The position numbers and the translations under genes were made by a program. Positions 54,248 to 62,522 of a stretch of DNA of 64,000 bases are shown one piece after another. The notes under the pieces were generated by a model. The model was not told the origin of the DNA. It saw only the letters and a program-made list of their open reading frames with translations, and did not search any database. How positions within the stretch are numbered: position 1 is the stretch's first letter; each line of letters opens with the position of its first letter. This stretch comes from an uncultured Muribaculaceae bacterium (GTDB lineage Bacteria > Bacteroidota > Bacteroidia > Bacteroidales > Muribaculaceae). The stretch spans positions 1 through 64,000 of the forward strand of contig CAJUOC010000001.1 of the NCBI GenBank assembly GCA_910587925.1. The letters run 5' to 3'.

Positions 54248-55031
54248 GCGACGAGGCTATCAGACCGGCTATCACGGCCGGGGTAAATCCGGCCGCCTCC
54301 ATGGCATTGAGTCCGCGGATGGTGGTGCCGCCGGGGGTGGTCACGCGGTCTATCTCGGCCTCGGGGTGAGGCGTGGGCTCCTGCATCAGTATGGCGGCGG
54401 CCCCGCTCAGCGTGGCGGCAATGGCACGGGTGGCCACCGCGGGGTCGAAGCCCATCTGCACGGCACCCTCGGCCGCAGCCCTCACGTATCGCATGGCATA
54501 GGCGATGCCGCATGAGCACAGGGCTGTCGCGGCGCCCATCAGCCGCTCCTCTATCACGGTCACCTGCCCCATCACCTCCATATCGGCCACGAGCATGGCA
54601 CGCGAGTCTGCGGGCACGTCGGCGGCAAAGGCGGCAAAGGTCATCGACGCGCCCAGCCGCAGCGCGGTGTTGGGCATGAGACGGGCGGCGAAAGTGCCTG
54701 CGGGGAGATGCGACTGCACCTCGGCCAGGCTCATGGCGGGCGAGAGGGTGGCCACCACGGCAGCGGCAGCGAGAGCCGGAGCGGCCGCATCGAGCACGGC
54801 GGCGGTGGCTGCCGGCGGCACGGCCACGATCACCAGTTGCGCGCCGGCCACGGCCGCGGCCGGATCGGTAGTGAGGCGTATACGCGGCTCGTCGCCGGCC
54901 GCGGCTTTGAGCCTGGCCATATCGCGGGCCGAGAGGCATACGTCGTATCCGGCGCCGGCGAGCCGCTGCGCCATTGGGGCGCCCATGCGTCCGGCGCCAA
55001 GTATAGCTATGGTATGTGTGGAGGTCATCAT
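54240..55031 (-). CDS. proC: Pyrroline-5-carboxylate reductase
   Basis: About 263 residues from ATG 55031 (MMTSTH), whose ATGA overlaps the patatin stop; ATG 55028 is equally possible. ProC makes proline from 1-pyrroline-5-carboxylate with NAD(P)H. Seen: Rossmann motif ILGAGRMGAPMAQRL, LVIVAVPPA, LMPNTALRLG, and the C-terminal signature VTTPGGTTIRGLNAME. Slightly Ala-rich compared with the family but complete. Part of an operon starting with serB, which would group serine and proline synthesis. Confidence 0.93.
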   Translation of the reverse strand: MMTSTHTIAILGAGRMGAPMAQRLAGAGYDVCLSARDMARLKAAAGDEPRIRLTTDPAAAVAGAQLVIVAVPPAATAAVLDAAAPALAAAAVVATLSPAMSLAEVQSHLPAGTFAARLMPNTALRLGASMTFAAFAADVPADSRAMLVADMEVMGQVTVIEERLMGAATALCSCGIAYAMRYVRAAAEGAVQMGFDPAVATRAIAATLSGAAAILMQEPTPHPEAEIDRVTTPGGTTIRGLNAMEAAGFTPAVIAGLIASSHE

Positions 55032-57304
55032 CTCAGAAATTTGGGTGGGAGGATAAACACGCCCAGCGACAGTCCGAAGCGCCAGTGGTCGCCGGGAGAG
55101 GTGGTGTAGGAGGCGTAGCCCGACAGGGTGCCGACCGGAAAACGGTAACTCACGGCCGCCTCGGCCCATACCTCGGGGTCGCTCAACGGCCGGCCGCGGC
55201 CGGCCACATCGGCCACGGTATTGCCGGTGATACGGCGCACGGGCAGGAACCCGTATGCACCGACACGCGCCGACAGCGACTCATTGTAGCGGTACACGGG
55301 CACGACGCCTGCCGCGATAAACGAGAAGGCGCGCAGCGCCGGATTAAACGAGCCGGCCGCCGAGGGTGTCGGCGTATACTCGGGCGCGGCGGCGACCGAT
55401 GCGCCATAGGTGGGCGAGAGGCCGCGGGTGCTCAGGAGCATGTCGCTCTCGAGGCCCAGCGAGAAGTGGCGGCCACACTCTATATAGTTGCGGGTACGCA
55501 GCTCGCTCTGGAGCCACCGCTCGTCGCGACGCCCGCGCGGATGGTCGGGGCGGTGGAGGGTGCTGTGACCGAGCAGCCCCATGCCGCTGAGCATGTAGGA
55601 GTGGCCCGATGTGGGATATCCCTGGTCGTCGAGGGTATTTGACGAGTAGCGCAGCAGGGCCTGGCCGAGGGCATAGTCGGAGTGATTGCGGCCGAGGCGG
55701 TAGCTGTCGGCCGAGCTGTCGCGGAAGTAGCTGTCGCGGAGCCAGCCGTAGCCCACAGCGGCGGTGAGCTTGCCCACACGCCCCGTGGCCACACTCCAGC
55801 CGAGACGGGCAAAAATCTGTCTGTCGATGAGGAAGGTCGGACTGCGGTCTTCAAAAAACAGCCGCTCGCCCTGGGTATACCGTGTGCGCGACACCACCGC
55901 GGCAAACTCCAGCGCCGACGGCAGCGGCGTGTGCAGGAAGAGGCGGCCGCCGAGCCGAGCCGCCATCACACTCTGGCCGAGCCAGCCGCTGAGCGAGGCG
56001 TCGAGGCTGCTGAAGCTCATCGAGGAGAATCCGGCCGAGGCATACAGGAAACTGTTGGCACTCGAGGTGATGTATCCGCCCACGCCGAGGCGGAAACGGC
56101 TCTTGACCGCAGCGCGCATACGCAGCGCAAACAGCCCCGTGGAGTCGCAGTACGGCGCCTGCACCGACAGGTCGGCGAGCTTGCCCGACGATATGGCTCG
56201 GTAATAGGCATCGCGGGCGCGGCCGATGCCGATGGTGTCGCATCCGCGCCGCGGGTGGAAGAGGTATCGCAGGTAGTCATTCTGCCGCGGAGTGCCGCCG
56301 CTGACTTCCACCGAGCCAAAGCGGGTATAAGGGTAGCGCGCGCGGAAAGCGTCGCGCCGCAGCCGGCGCACCTCGGGCGACGTGCGCCCGGGTATGCGGG
56401 TCTTCAGAGAGTCCATCACGGCCAGGGCGTGCTCATAGCCGATACGGTATATCTCGCGCGCCTTGGGAAAATCGAGTAGCCCGAATTGCCGCAGGTCGAT
56501 ATGCAGCTTCATGCCGCGCCGCGGGGGCAGATTGTAGTCGGCTCGCTGTATCACCAGATTTTCCAGCTGATCCATCAGCGAGTATTGCGGGCCGGGAGTC
56601 GGGGTATTGACCGTGACGCCGAATATCACGTCGGGGGCAAAGTCGCGGAGCATCACATCGACCGGAAAATTGTCGTAGATACCGCCGTCGTAGAGCAGAG
56701 CCGAGTCTATCTCGGTGGGCTGAAACACTATCGGAAACGACATCGACGCGCGTATGGCATCGCCGAGGCTGCCGCCGCGCAGTACCTTCATGCGCCGGGC
56801 GTCGATGTCTGAAGCCACGCAGCGGAAGGGCACCATGAGCCTGTCGAAGTCGCCACCGCACGCGGCCGTGGCCGGCGCAAACAGCTCCATGAATGCAAAA
56901 TTCATCGGCAGCGGCGATATGAGCGATGCCGGCACCTTGGGGCCGGGCTTGGGGCCGATGGGCACGTTGATCATCACGGGCGACGGCTCCTCGCGGTTGA
57001 AGTAGAAGGTAAGGTCGGGGTCGATGCGACCCGTGCTCCAGTAGCCGAAGTCGCGCGACAGTATGAGGTCGAGCATCTCGGCCGGGGTGTAGCCCATCGC
57101 ATACAGGCCGCCGACGATGGCGCCCATCGAGGTGCCGGTCACGTAGTCGATGGGGATATCGTTGTCTTCGAGGGCCTGTATCACACCGATATGGGCGATA
57201 CCCTTGCTGCCACCGCCGCTGAGCACAAGCCCCACGCCGGAGCCGGCGGCCGCCGTGGCCGCGCCGGCGATAAATATCACCAGAGAGGAGAGCCAGCGCC
57301 GCAT
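55028..57304 (-). CDS. Patatin-like phospholipase with outer-membrane barrel (type Vd-like)
   Basis: A 758-residue exported protein. Residues 22-225 form a patatin domain: oxyanion loop SGGGSKG (29-35), nucleophile Ser59 in GTSMG, and catalytic Asp206 in DGGIYDNFPVD. A POTRA-like segment (about 305-385) and a C-terminal 16-strand-type barrel (about 390-758, many alternating strands, last residues VFILPPKFLR) follow. This layout is that of patatin-BamA fusions (PlpD/FplA group). It would place a lipase at the outer membrane. Starts 2 nt after serB and overlaps proC by 4 nt. Confidence 0.9.
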   Translation of the reverse strand: MRRWLSSLVIFIAGAATAAAGSGVGLVLSGGGSKGIAHIGVIQALEDNDIPIDYVTGTSMGAIVGGLYAMGYTPAEMLDLILSRDFGYWSTGRIDPDLTFYFNREEPSPVMINVPIGPKPGPKVPASLISPLPMNFAFMELFAPATAACGGDFDRLMVPFRCVASDIDARRMKVLRGGSLGDAIRASMSFPIVFQPTEIDSALLYDGGIYDNFPVDVMLRDFAPDVIFGVTVNTPTPGPQYSLMDQLENLVIQRADYNLPPRRGMKLHIDLRQFGLLDFPKAREIYRIGYEHALAVMDSLKTRIPGRTSPEVRRLRRDAFRARYPYTRFGSVEVSGGTPRQNDYLRYLFHPRRGCDTIGIGRARDAYYRAISSGKLADLSVQAPYCDSTGLFALRMRAAVKSRFRLGVGGYITSSANSFLYASAGFSSMSFSSLDASLSGWLGQSVMAARLGGRLFLHTPLPSALEFAAVVSRTRYTQGERLFFEDRSPTFLIDRQIFARLGWSVATGRVGKLTAAVGYGWLRDSYFRDSSADSYRLGRNHSDYALGQALLRYSSNTLDDQGYPTSGHSYMLSGMGLLGHSTLHRPDHPRGRRDERWLQSELRTRNYIECGRHFSLGLESDMLLSTRGLSPTYGASVAAAPEYTPTPSAAGSFNPALRAFSFIAAGVVPVYRYNESLSARVGAYGFLPVRRITGNTVADVAGRGRPLSDPEVWAEAAVSYRFPVGTLSGYASYTTSPGDHWRFGLSLGVFILPPKFLR

Positions 57305-57306
57305 GG

Positions 57307-58563
57307 TCAGGCCGGATTAAGGTCGCCGGGCACGGTACGCTCGGGCTCGGCCATATATGAGTCTTTGAATCCCAGGAAGTAGAGCACTCCGTCAATACCG
57401 ATGGTCGATATCGATTGCGAGGCGGTCTGCTTCACGCGCGGCTTGGCATGGAAGGCGATGCCGAGGCCGGCAGTGGTGAGCATGGGCAGGTCGTTGGCGC
57501 CGTCGCCCACGGCGATGGTCTGCTGTATGTCGATATTCTCAAACTGCGCTATGAGCCGCAGCATCTCGGCCTTGCGGCGACCGTCGACGATGTCGCCCAG
57601 ATAGCGGCCGGTGAGCTTGCCGTCGACAATCTCGAGATTGTTGGCATACACGTAGTCGAAGCCGAATTTCTGCTTGAGATAGTTGCCGAAGTATGTGAAT
57701 CCGCCCGAGAGTATGGCGGTCTTGTAGCCGGTGCGCTTGAGCACTCGCATCATGCGCTCGACCCCCTCGGTGATGGGCAGCGACTCGGCAATCTCGCGCA
57801 TCACGCTCTCGTCGAGCCCCTTGAGCAGGCTCACCCTGCGGCGAAATGACTCGCAGAAGTCAATCTCGCCTCGCATGGCCTGCTCGGTGATGGCGCTCAC
57901 CTCGGCGCCCACCCCGGCCCGCTCGGCAAGCTGGTCGATACACTCGGTGCCGATGAGCGTTGAGTCCATGTCGAAGCATACCAGGCGGCGGCAGCGGCGA
58001 AATACATTGTCTTCCTGCAGCGATATGTCGAGCTCCTCGTCGGCGGCTATCTCCATGAAGCGCTGCTGCATCTGGCTGCGCGAGCGGGGATTGCCGCGCA
58101 CGCTGAACTCTATGCATGCCTTCGACATGGGCAGCTCGTCGTCGGCCAGCGGAGTGCGGCCGGTGAGGCGCTGTATGGCGTCGATATTGAGCCCCTGGCC
58201 GGCGATGACATCGCTCACCAGGGCGATGTGGCTCGCCGTGATGCGGCGGCCAAGGGTGGTGATGATCCAGCGGCCCTTGCCTTGGCGGCCCACCCACTCC
58301 TCGTATGCCTCGGGAGTGATGGGGGTGAAGCGCACCTTCACATTGAGCTCATAAGCCTTGAAGAGCATTTCCTTCATGATCTCGCCCGAGGCGGAGTCGT
58401 CGGTGCGGATGAGTATGCCCAGCGACAGATAGTGGTGGATATCGGCCTGGCCGATGTCGAGGATGCGGGCGCCGTTGCGCGCAAGTATTTCGGTGAGCGC
58501 CGAGGTCACGCCCGGGCGGTCAAAGCCGGAGATATTTATCAGGATTAGCTCGAGTTTCTTCAT
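57307..58563 (-). CDS. serB: Phosphoserine phosphatase with N-terminal ACT domains
   Basis: A 418-residue SerB. Residues 1-180 hold two ACT-like domains (ILINISGFDRPGVTSALTEI at the start; GLNIDAIQRL in the second), followed by the HAD phosphatase: DMDSTLIGTECID with nucleophile Asp198 and acid Asp200, SGGFTYFG, and VGDGANDLPMLTTAGLGIAF near 352. Removes phosphate in the last step of serine synthesis; ACT domains may sense serine. First gene of the serB-patatin-proC-ssb operon, with a full promoter 7 nt before its ATG. Confidence 0.95.
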   Translation of the reverse strand: MKKLELILINISGFDRPGVTSALTEILARNGARILDIGQADIHHYLSLGILIRTDDSASGEIMKEMLFKAYELNVKVRFTPITPEAYEEWVGRQGKGRWIITTLGRRITASHIALVSDVIAGQGLNIDAIQRLTGRTPLADDELPMSKACIEFSVRGNPRSRSQMQQRFMEIAADEELDISLQEDNVFRRCRRLVCFDMDSTLIGTECIDQLAERAGVGAEVSAITEQAMRGEIDFCESFRRRVSLLKGLDESVMREIAESLPITEGVERMMRVLKRTGYKTAILSGGFTYFGNYLKQKFGFDYVYANNLEIVDGKLTGRYLGDIVDGRRKAEMLRLIAQFENIDIQQTIAVGDGANDLPMLTTAGLGIAFHAKPRVKQTASQSISTIGIDGVLYFLGFKDSYMAEPERTVPGDLNPA

Positions 58564-58570
58564 AGCGTGG

Positions 58571-58601
58571 CAAAAGTAGCAAAAAAAGCGCAGGCGGCAA
58601 A
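58571..58601 (-). promoter_or_regulatory. Consensus promoter abutting serB (near-leaderless)
   Basis: On the minus strand TTTG (58601-58598), 19 bp spacer, TACTTTTG (58578-58571). The last G is 7 nt before the ATG, so the predicted leader is about 4 nt. The -33 element lies inside the upstream terminator stem. Confidence 0.65.
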
Positions 58602-58620
58602 GTTTACTTTTGCCGCCTGC
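58581..58620 (-). terminator. Intrinsic terminator of the cyd-S9 peptidase operon
   Basis: GCAGGCGGCAAA-type stem (58590-58602 with 58607-58620, one bulge), followed on the minus strand by seven T, 7 nt after the S9 peptidase stop. It overlaps the serB promoter. Confidence 0.85.
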
Positions 58621-58626
58621 TGTAGG

Positions 58627-60753
58627 TCATTTGTCGGTCTGCGCGGGTTTGAGCCACTTGTCAAACCAGCGGAAGAAGAGCCGCTGCCACATCACGGCAT
58701 TCTGCGGCTTGAGTATCCAGTGATTCTCGTCGGGATAGATGACCATCTCGGCGGGTATGCCGCGCAGCTTGGCGGCATTGAAGGCGGCCATGCCCTGCGA
58801 GGCGAGGATGCGGTAGTCGTACTCGCCGTGGGAAATCATGATGGGGGTGGTCCAGCGGTCGACAAAGCGGTGGGGCGAGTTGGCAAAGGTGCGCTGCGCC
58901 ACGGCATTGTCTTTCTCCCAGTAGGCGCCGCCCATATCCCAGTTGGCAAACCACATTTCCTCCGTCTCCAGATACTGCGCCTCCATGTTGAAGATGCCGG
59001 CGTGGGCGAGCAGGGCGGCAAAGCGACCGTCGTGGTTGCCTGCGAGCCAGTAGATGGAAAAGCCGCCGTAGCTGGCGCCGGTGGCGCCGATGCGGGCGGG
59101 GTCGATGTAGGAGGCGTTGGCCTTCATGTAGTCGACCGCGGCGAGGTAGTCGCGCATGTTCTGGCCGGGATAGTCCTTGGAAATCTGCTCCTCCCACTCG
59201 GTGCCGAATCCCGGCACACCGCGGCGGTTGGGCGCGATCATCACATAGCCGTTGGAGGCCATCAGGGCAAAATTCCAGCGGTAGCTCCAGATTTGGCTTA
59301 CCGACGACTGCGGGCCGCCCTGGCAGTAAAGTATCGCGGGGTATTTGCGCGAGGCGTCGAAGCGCGGCGGACGTATCTCCCAGGTGAGCATCTGCTTGCC
59401 GTCGGTGGTGGGCACCATATGGCGCTCTACGGTGGGCATGTCGAGCTGGGCAAAGATGGCGCCGTTGACATCGGTGAGGGCCTTCACGGCTGCGGCGCCC
59501 TTCTTGCGGGGCTTGGTGACGGAGTAGATTTCGTTGGGGCGCAGCATGGAGTGCTGCATGGTGATGACGGTACGCTCGTCGACGGGACTGAGCGAGGTGA
59601 AGTCGGCCTGCTGCTCGGCCACGGTGGCTACGGCGCCGCTCTTGGCGTCTATCTCAAATACGGGAGCCACACCGTCTTTGTAGGCGATAAACCACAGCGA
59701 GCGTCCCGAGGGATTCCAGGCAAACTCCTCGATGGTGTAATCCCACGCGGCGGTGAGGTCGGTCTTGACGGCGGTGCGGCAGTCGAGCAGCATGAGGCGG
59801 TTTTTGTCGGCTTCGTAGCCGTCGCGCTCCATGCTCAGCCAGGCCAGATAGTTGCCGTCGGGCGAGAATGCGGGTGCGGTGTCGTATCCCATCATGCCCT
59901 CGGTGAGATTGCGGGTCTCGCCGGTCTCGAGGCTGTAGAGATAGAGGTCGGAGTTGGTCGACACGGCATACTCCAGGCCGGTCTTCTTGCGCGACACATA
60001 CACGAGCATCTGCTCGCCGGGGTGCCAGGCAAAGGATTCCGAGCCGCCGAATGGCTTCATGGGCGCCTCAAAGGGCTCGTCGGCCATGATGTCTTTGATA
60101 TTGACCACCTCGCGGCCGGTGTAGTCGCCCACAAAGGGGTGAGGTATCTCGGTGACCCACTCGTCCCAATGCTTGTACATGAGGTCGTCGACCACGCGGC
60201 CGGTGGCCTTGGGCAGGTCGGGGTAGATGTCCTGTGCGGTGCGGGCATACTTTACGTTGCCGATGAGCACCACCTTCTTGCCCGAGGGCGAGAAGAGAAA
60301 TCCGCTCACGCCGCCCTCGAGGCTGCTCACCTGTCGGCGGTCGCTGCCGTCGGCGCCCATCACCCACAGCTGGGGAGTGCCCTCGCTGCCGGGGTAGATA
60401 AAGGCTATCGAGCGGCCCTGCTCGATCCATACGGCCGAGTTTTCGCTCTTGGGGGTAGTGGTGATGCGGGTCTGTGCCGAGCCGTCGACATCCATCACCC
60501 ACAGCTCGCGGTTGGAGGTATTCTGCTCAAGGCTCTCGTAGGAGATGCCGTAGAGCACCTTGCGGCCGTCGGGCGACACGCGGGGCTCGCTCACACGGCC
60601 CAGCGCCTCGAGGGCATCTATATCAAAAATACCCGTGGTGCTGTGAAAGTCGGGGCGCTCTATCAGGGGCGCCTCAGCGTCGGGCGCGGCGGTGGCGGCC
60701 GCCGCTGTCATCAGTGCGGTCGCGCTCATTGCTATTTTATATAATGTATTCAT
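58627..60753 (-). CDS. S9 family serine peptidase (prolyl oligopeptidase type)
   Basis: A 708-residue exported peptidase from ATG 60753 (MNTLYK, signal peptide ending ATAAP); the frame is open further upstream but without homology. Residues about 45-430 are the seven-bladed propeller of TolB/DPP-IV-like repeats (VSPDGRKVLYGISYES; AFSPDGNYLAWLS). The alpha/beta hydrolase domain has nucleophile Ser in GASYGGFS (about residue 565) with late Asp and His (ISHGEYDYRI; DENHWILKP). Periplasmic peptide breakdown. Starts 19 nt after yigZ; ends at a strong terminator. Confidence 0.92.
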   Translation of the reverse strand: MNTLYKIAMSATALMTAAAATAAPDAEAPLIERPDFHSTTGIFDIDALEALGRVSEPRVSPDGRKVLYGISYESLEQNTSNRELWVMDVDGSAQTRITTTPKSENSAVWIEQGRSIAFIYPGSEGTPQLWVMGADGSDRRQVSSLEGGVSGFLFSPSGKKVVLIGNVKYARTAQDIYPDLPKATGRVVDDLMYKHWDEWVTEIPHPFVGDYTGREVVNIKDIMADEPFEAPMKPFGGSESFAWHPGEQMLVYVSRKKTGLEYAVSTNSDLYLYSLETGETRNLTEGMMGYDTAPAFSPDGNYLAWLSMERDGYEADKNRLMLLDCRTAVKTDLTAAWDYTIEEFAWNPSGRSLWFIAYKDGVAPVFEIDAKSGAVATVAEQQADFTSLSPVDERTVITMQHSMLRPNEIYSVTKPRKKGAAAVKALTDVNGAIFAQLDMPTVERHMVPTTDGKQMLTWEIRPPRFDASRKYPAILYCQGGPQSSVSQIWSYRWNFALMASNGYVMIAPNRRGVPGFGTEWEEQISKDYPGQNMRDYLAAVDYMKANASYIDPARIGATGASYGGFSIYWLAGNHDGRFAALLAHAGIFNMEAQYLETEEMWFANWDMGGAYWEKDNAVAQRTFANSPHRFVDRWTTPIMISHGEYDYRILASQGMAAFNAAKLRGIPAEMVIYPDENHWILKPQNAVMWQRLFFRWFDKWLKPAQTDK

Positions 60754-60772
60754 ATGGTAGATATGATGGTTT

Positions 60773-61369
60773 TCATATGCAGAGTGACGCGCCGGCCACA
60801 TCGGCCACGGCGCGCTCCAGGGCTTCGGCGCGGTCGGCCTCGACGTCGAGCACCAGCCGGCACACATTGTCGTATACCGAGTCGACCACGCGCACGCCGG
60901 GCAGCCGGGTGAGGCGCATGGCGTCGTTGATGGAGGCATACGGATAGGTAAACTCCACCCGCCGCATCACATGGCGCTCGTCGACGACGGCGGCGTCGAG
61001 TGCGGCGCGGGCGGCGGCGCGGTAGGCCGCTATCAGCCCGGGGGTGCCGAGCTTGATACCTCCGAAGTATCTCACCACGCCGACCACTACGTCGGTCAGC
61101 TCCAGAGAGTTTATCTGCCCCAGGATGGGCTTGCCGGCAGTACCCGACGGCTCGCCGTTGTCGTTGGCGCGAAAGGTGGCGCGGTCGGCGCCGAGCATGT
61201 ATGCGTAGCACACGTGGCGGGCATCGTAGTACTTGCGCTGCAGCTCCCCCACCCGCTCCATAGCCTCGTCGACCGTGGCCGCCGGGTACGCGAAGGCCAG
61301 AAACTTGCTCCGCTTCTCGGTGACGGTGGCCTCGGCGGGCGCTGCTATGGTGCGGTACAGGTCGGCCAT
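60773..61369 (-). CDS. YigZ/IMPACT family protein
   Basis: A 198-residue protein from ATG 61369, 4 nt after the cydB stop. The IMPACT/UPF0029 signature is present: KRSKFLAFAYPAAT near the N-terminus, RHVCYAYMLGADRATFRAND and GEPSGTAGKPILGQI, then VVGVVRYFGGIKLGTPGLI. Bacterial YigZ is a conserved protein of unclear role, with an N-terminal RNase PH-like fold and a C-terminal ferredoxin-like domain. Position suggests co-transcription with cydAB and the S9 peptidase. Confidence 0.93.
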   Translation of the reverse strand: MADLYRTIAAPAEATVTEKRSKFLAFAYPAATVDEAMERVGELQRKYYDARHVCYAYMLGADRATFRANDNGEPSGTAGKPILGQINSLELTDVVVGVVRYFGGIKLGTPGLIAAYRAAARAALDAAVVDERHVMRRVEFTYPYASINDAMRLTRLPGVRVVDSVYDNVCRLVLDVEADRAEALERAVADVAGASLCI

Positions 61370-61373
61370 GGTA

Positions 61374-62516
61374 TCAATATTGGTGGGCGCTGTCGTCGAC
61401 ATCGGCCGGGGTGAGGCCGCCGGCATTCATTTTGCTCCATACATACCAGATGTATGCCAGCACAAAGGGCACCAGCAGGCTCACCCAGCTCATCACGCGC
61501 AGGGTAAAGAGCGAACTCGACGAGTTGGCCAGCGTCAGGGAGCTTTGCGGGTGTGTGAGCGAGGGCAGATAGCAGGTATCGCCGTAGCCGGCCACAGCCA
61601 GCATGGCCACCACCACCAGCACTGTGCCGATGCCGGCATACCATATGCCCGAGCGCAGGCTGGGCAGCAGCGCGGTACCGATGCCGCAGAGCACGAGCAC
61701 CACGCCGGCGGCGAAGATGACACCCCACCACCACATGCCGAGCAGATTGTGGAGATACAGATAGGGCTCGGCCTCGACAGTCCCGCCGGCATTGGCGCGG
61801 TAGCCGGTCTGGAGCAGGAGCACGATGGCAAAGGTCACGAAGAGGGCGGCGAAAATCACGCCGTTGACCAGCGCGCTACGACGCATACCGGCCTCAAACG
61901 CCTCTCCGGCGCCGCGGATATTATTGATGAAGTAGAGCGAGGCCAGTGTGCGCGCCAGGAAAAACACGGTCACGCCGAGCAGGAGGCATTTCCAGCATGC
62001 AATCACGTCGAAGCCGTGGGCGTCGCCCCAGCGCGAGATGACGGGCGACGCAGGGTCGAGCAGGCTGGCGCGGGTCACCTCGAAGTCGGCGCCGAAATAC
62101 ATCATGCCCACGGCGCAGCCCAGCAGCACACAGCCCACCACGCCGTTGACAAGCAGGAAGATGTCGTAGGTGCGGGTGCCGTAGAGATTGCCGCGCTTGC
62201 GGCGGAACTCATAGCTCACCGCCTGCAACACAAAGCTGAACAGGATGAGCATCCACAGCCAGTATGCCCCGCCGAAGCTGGTCGAATAGTAGAGGGGGAA
62301 GGAGGCGAAGAATGCGCCGCCGAATACTACCAGCGACGTGAACGTCAGCTCCCACTTGCGGCCAAGCGAGTTGACCATGAGCTGGCGGTGTGTGAGGTCG
62401 TGGCGGCAAAATAGCATCGACTGCCCGCCGAGCACAAATAGCATGAATACGAGGACGGCGCCCAGCACACATATGAGCAGCCACCAATAGGCTTGAAACA
62501 TCTGTAAGTCTGTCAT
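61374..62516 (-). CDS. cydB: Cytochrome bd quinol oxidase subunit II
   Basis: A 380-residue membrane protein with about nine hydrophobic segments. FQAYWWLLICVLGAVLVFMLF opens the first, MLFCRHDLTHRQLMVNSLGRKWE is the conserved loop after it, and YLHNLLGMWWWG lies further on. With CydA it forms the high-affinity oxygen reductase that lets gut Bacteroidales remove traces of oxygen. Begins 6 nt after cydA and is followed 4 nt later by yigZ. Confidence 0.93.
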   Translation of the reverse strand: MTDLQMFQAYWWLLICVLGAVLVFMLFVLGGQSMLFCRHDLTHRQLMVNSLGRKWELTFTSLVVFGGAFFASFPLYYSTSFGGAYWLWMLILFSFVLQAVSYEFRRKRGNLYGTRTYDIFLLVNGVVGCVLLGCAVGMMYFGADFEVTRASLLDPASPVISRWGDAHGFDVIACWKCLLLGVTVFFLARTLASLYFINNIRGAGEAFEAGMRRSALVNGVIFAALFVTFAIVLLLQTGYRANAGGTVEAEPYLYLHNLLGMWWWGVIFAAGVVLVLCGIGTALLPSLRSGIWYAGIGTVLVVVAMLAVAGYGDTCYLPSLTHPQSSLTLANSSSSLFTLRVMSWVSLLVPFVLAYIWYVWSKMNAGGLTPADVDDSAHQY

Positions 62517-62522
62517 GACTGC

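Noticed and set aside
58567..60744. A plus-strand frame of 725 codons opposite the S9 peptidase
   Set aside because: Antisense shadow of a GC-rich gene; no start signal, no motif.
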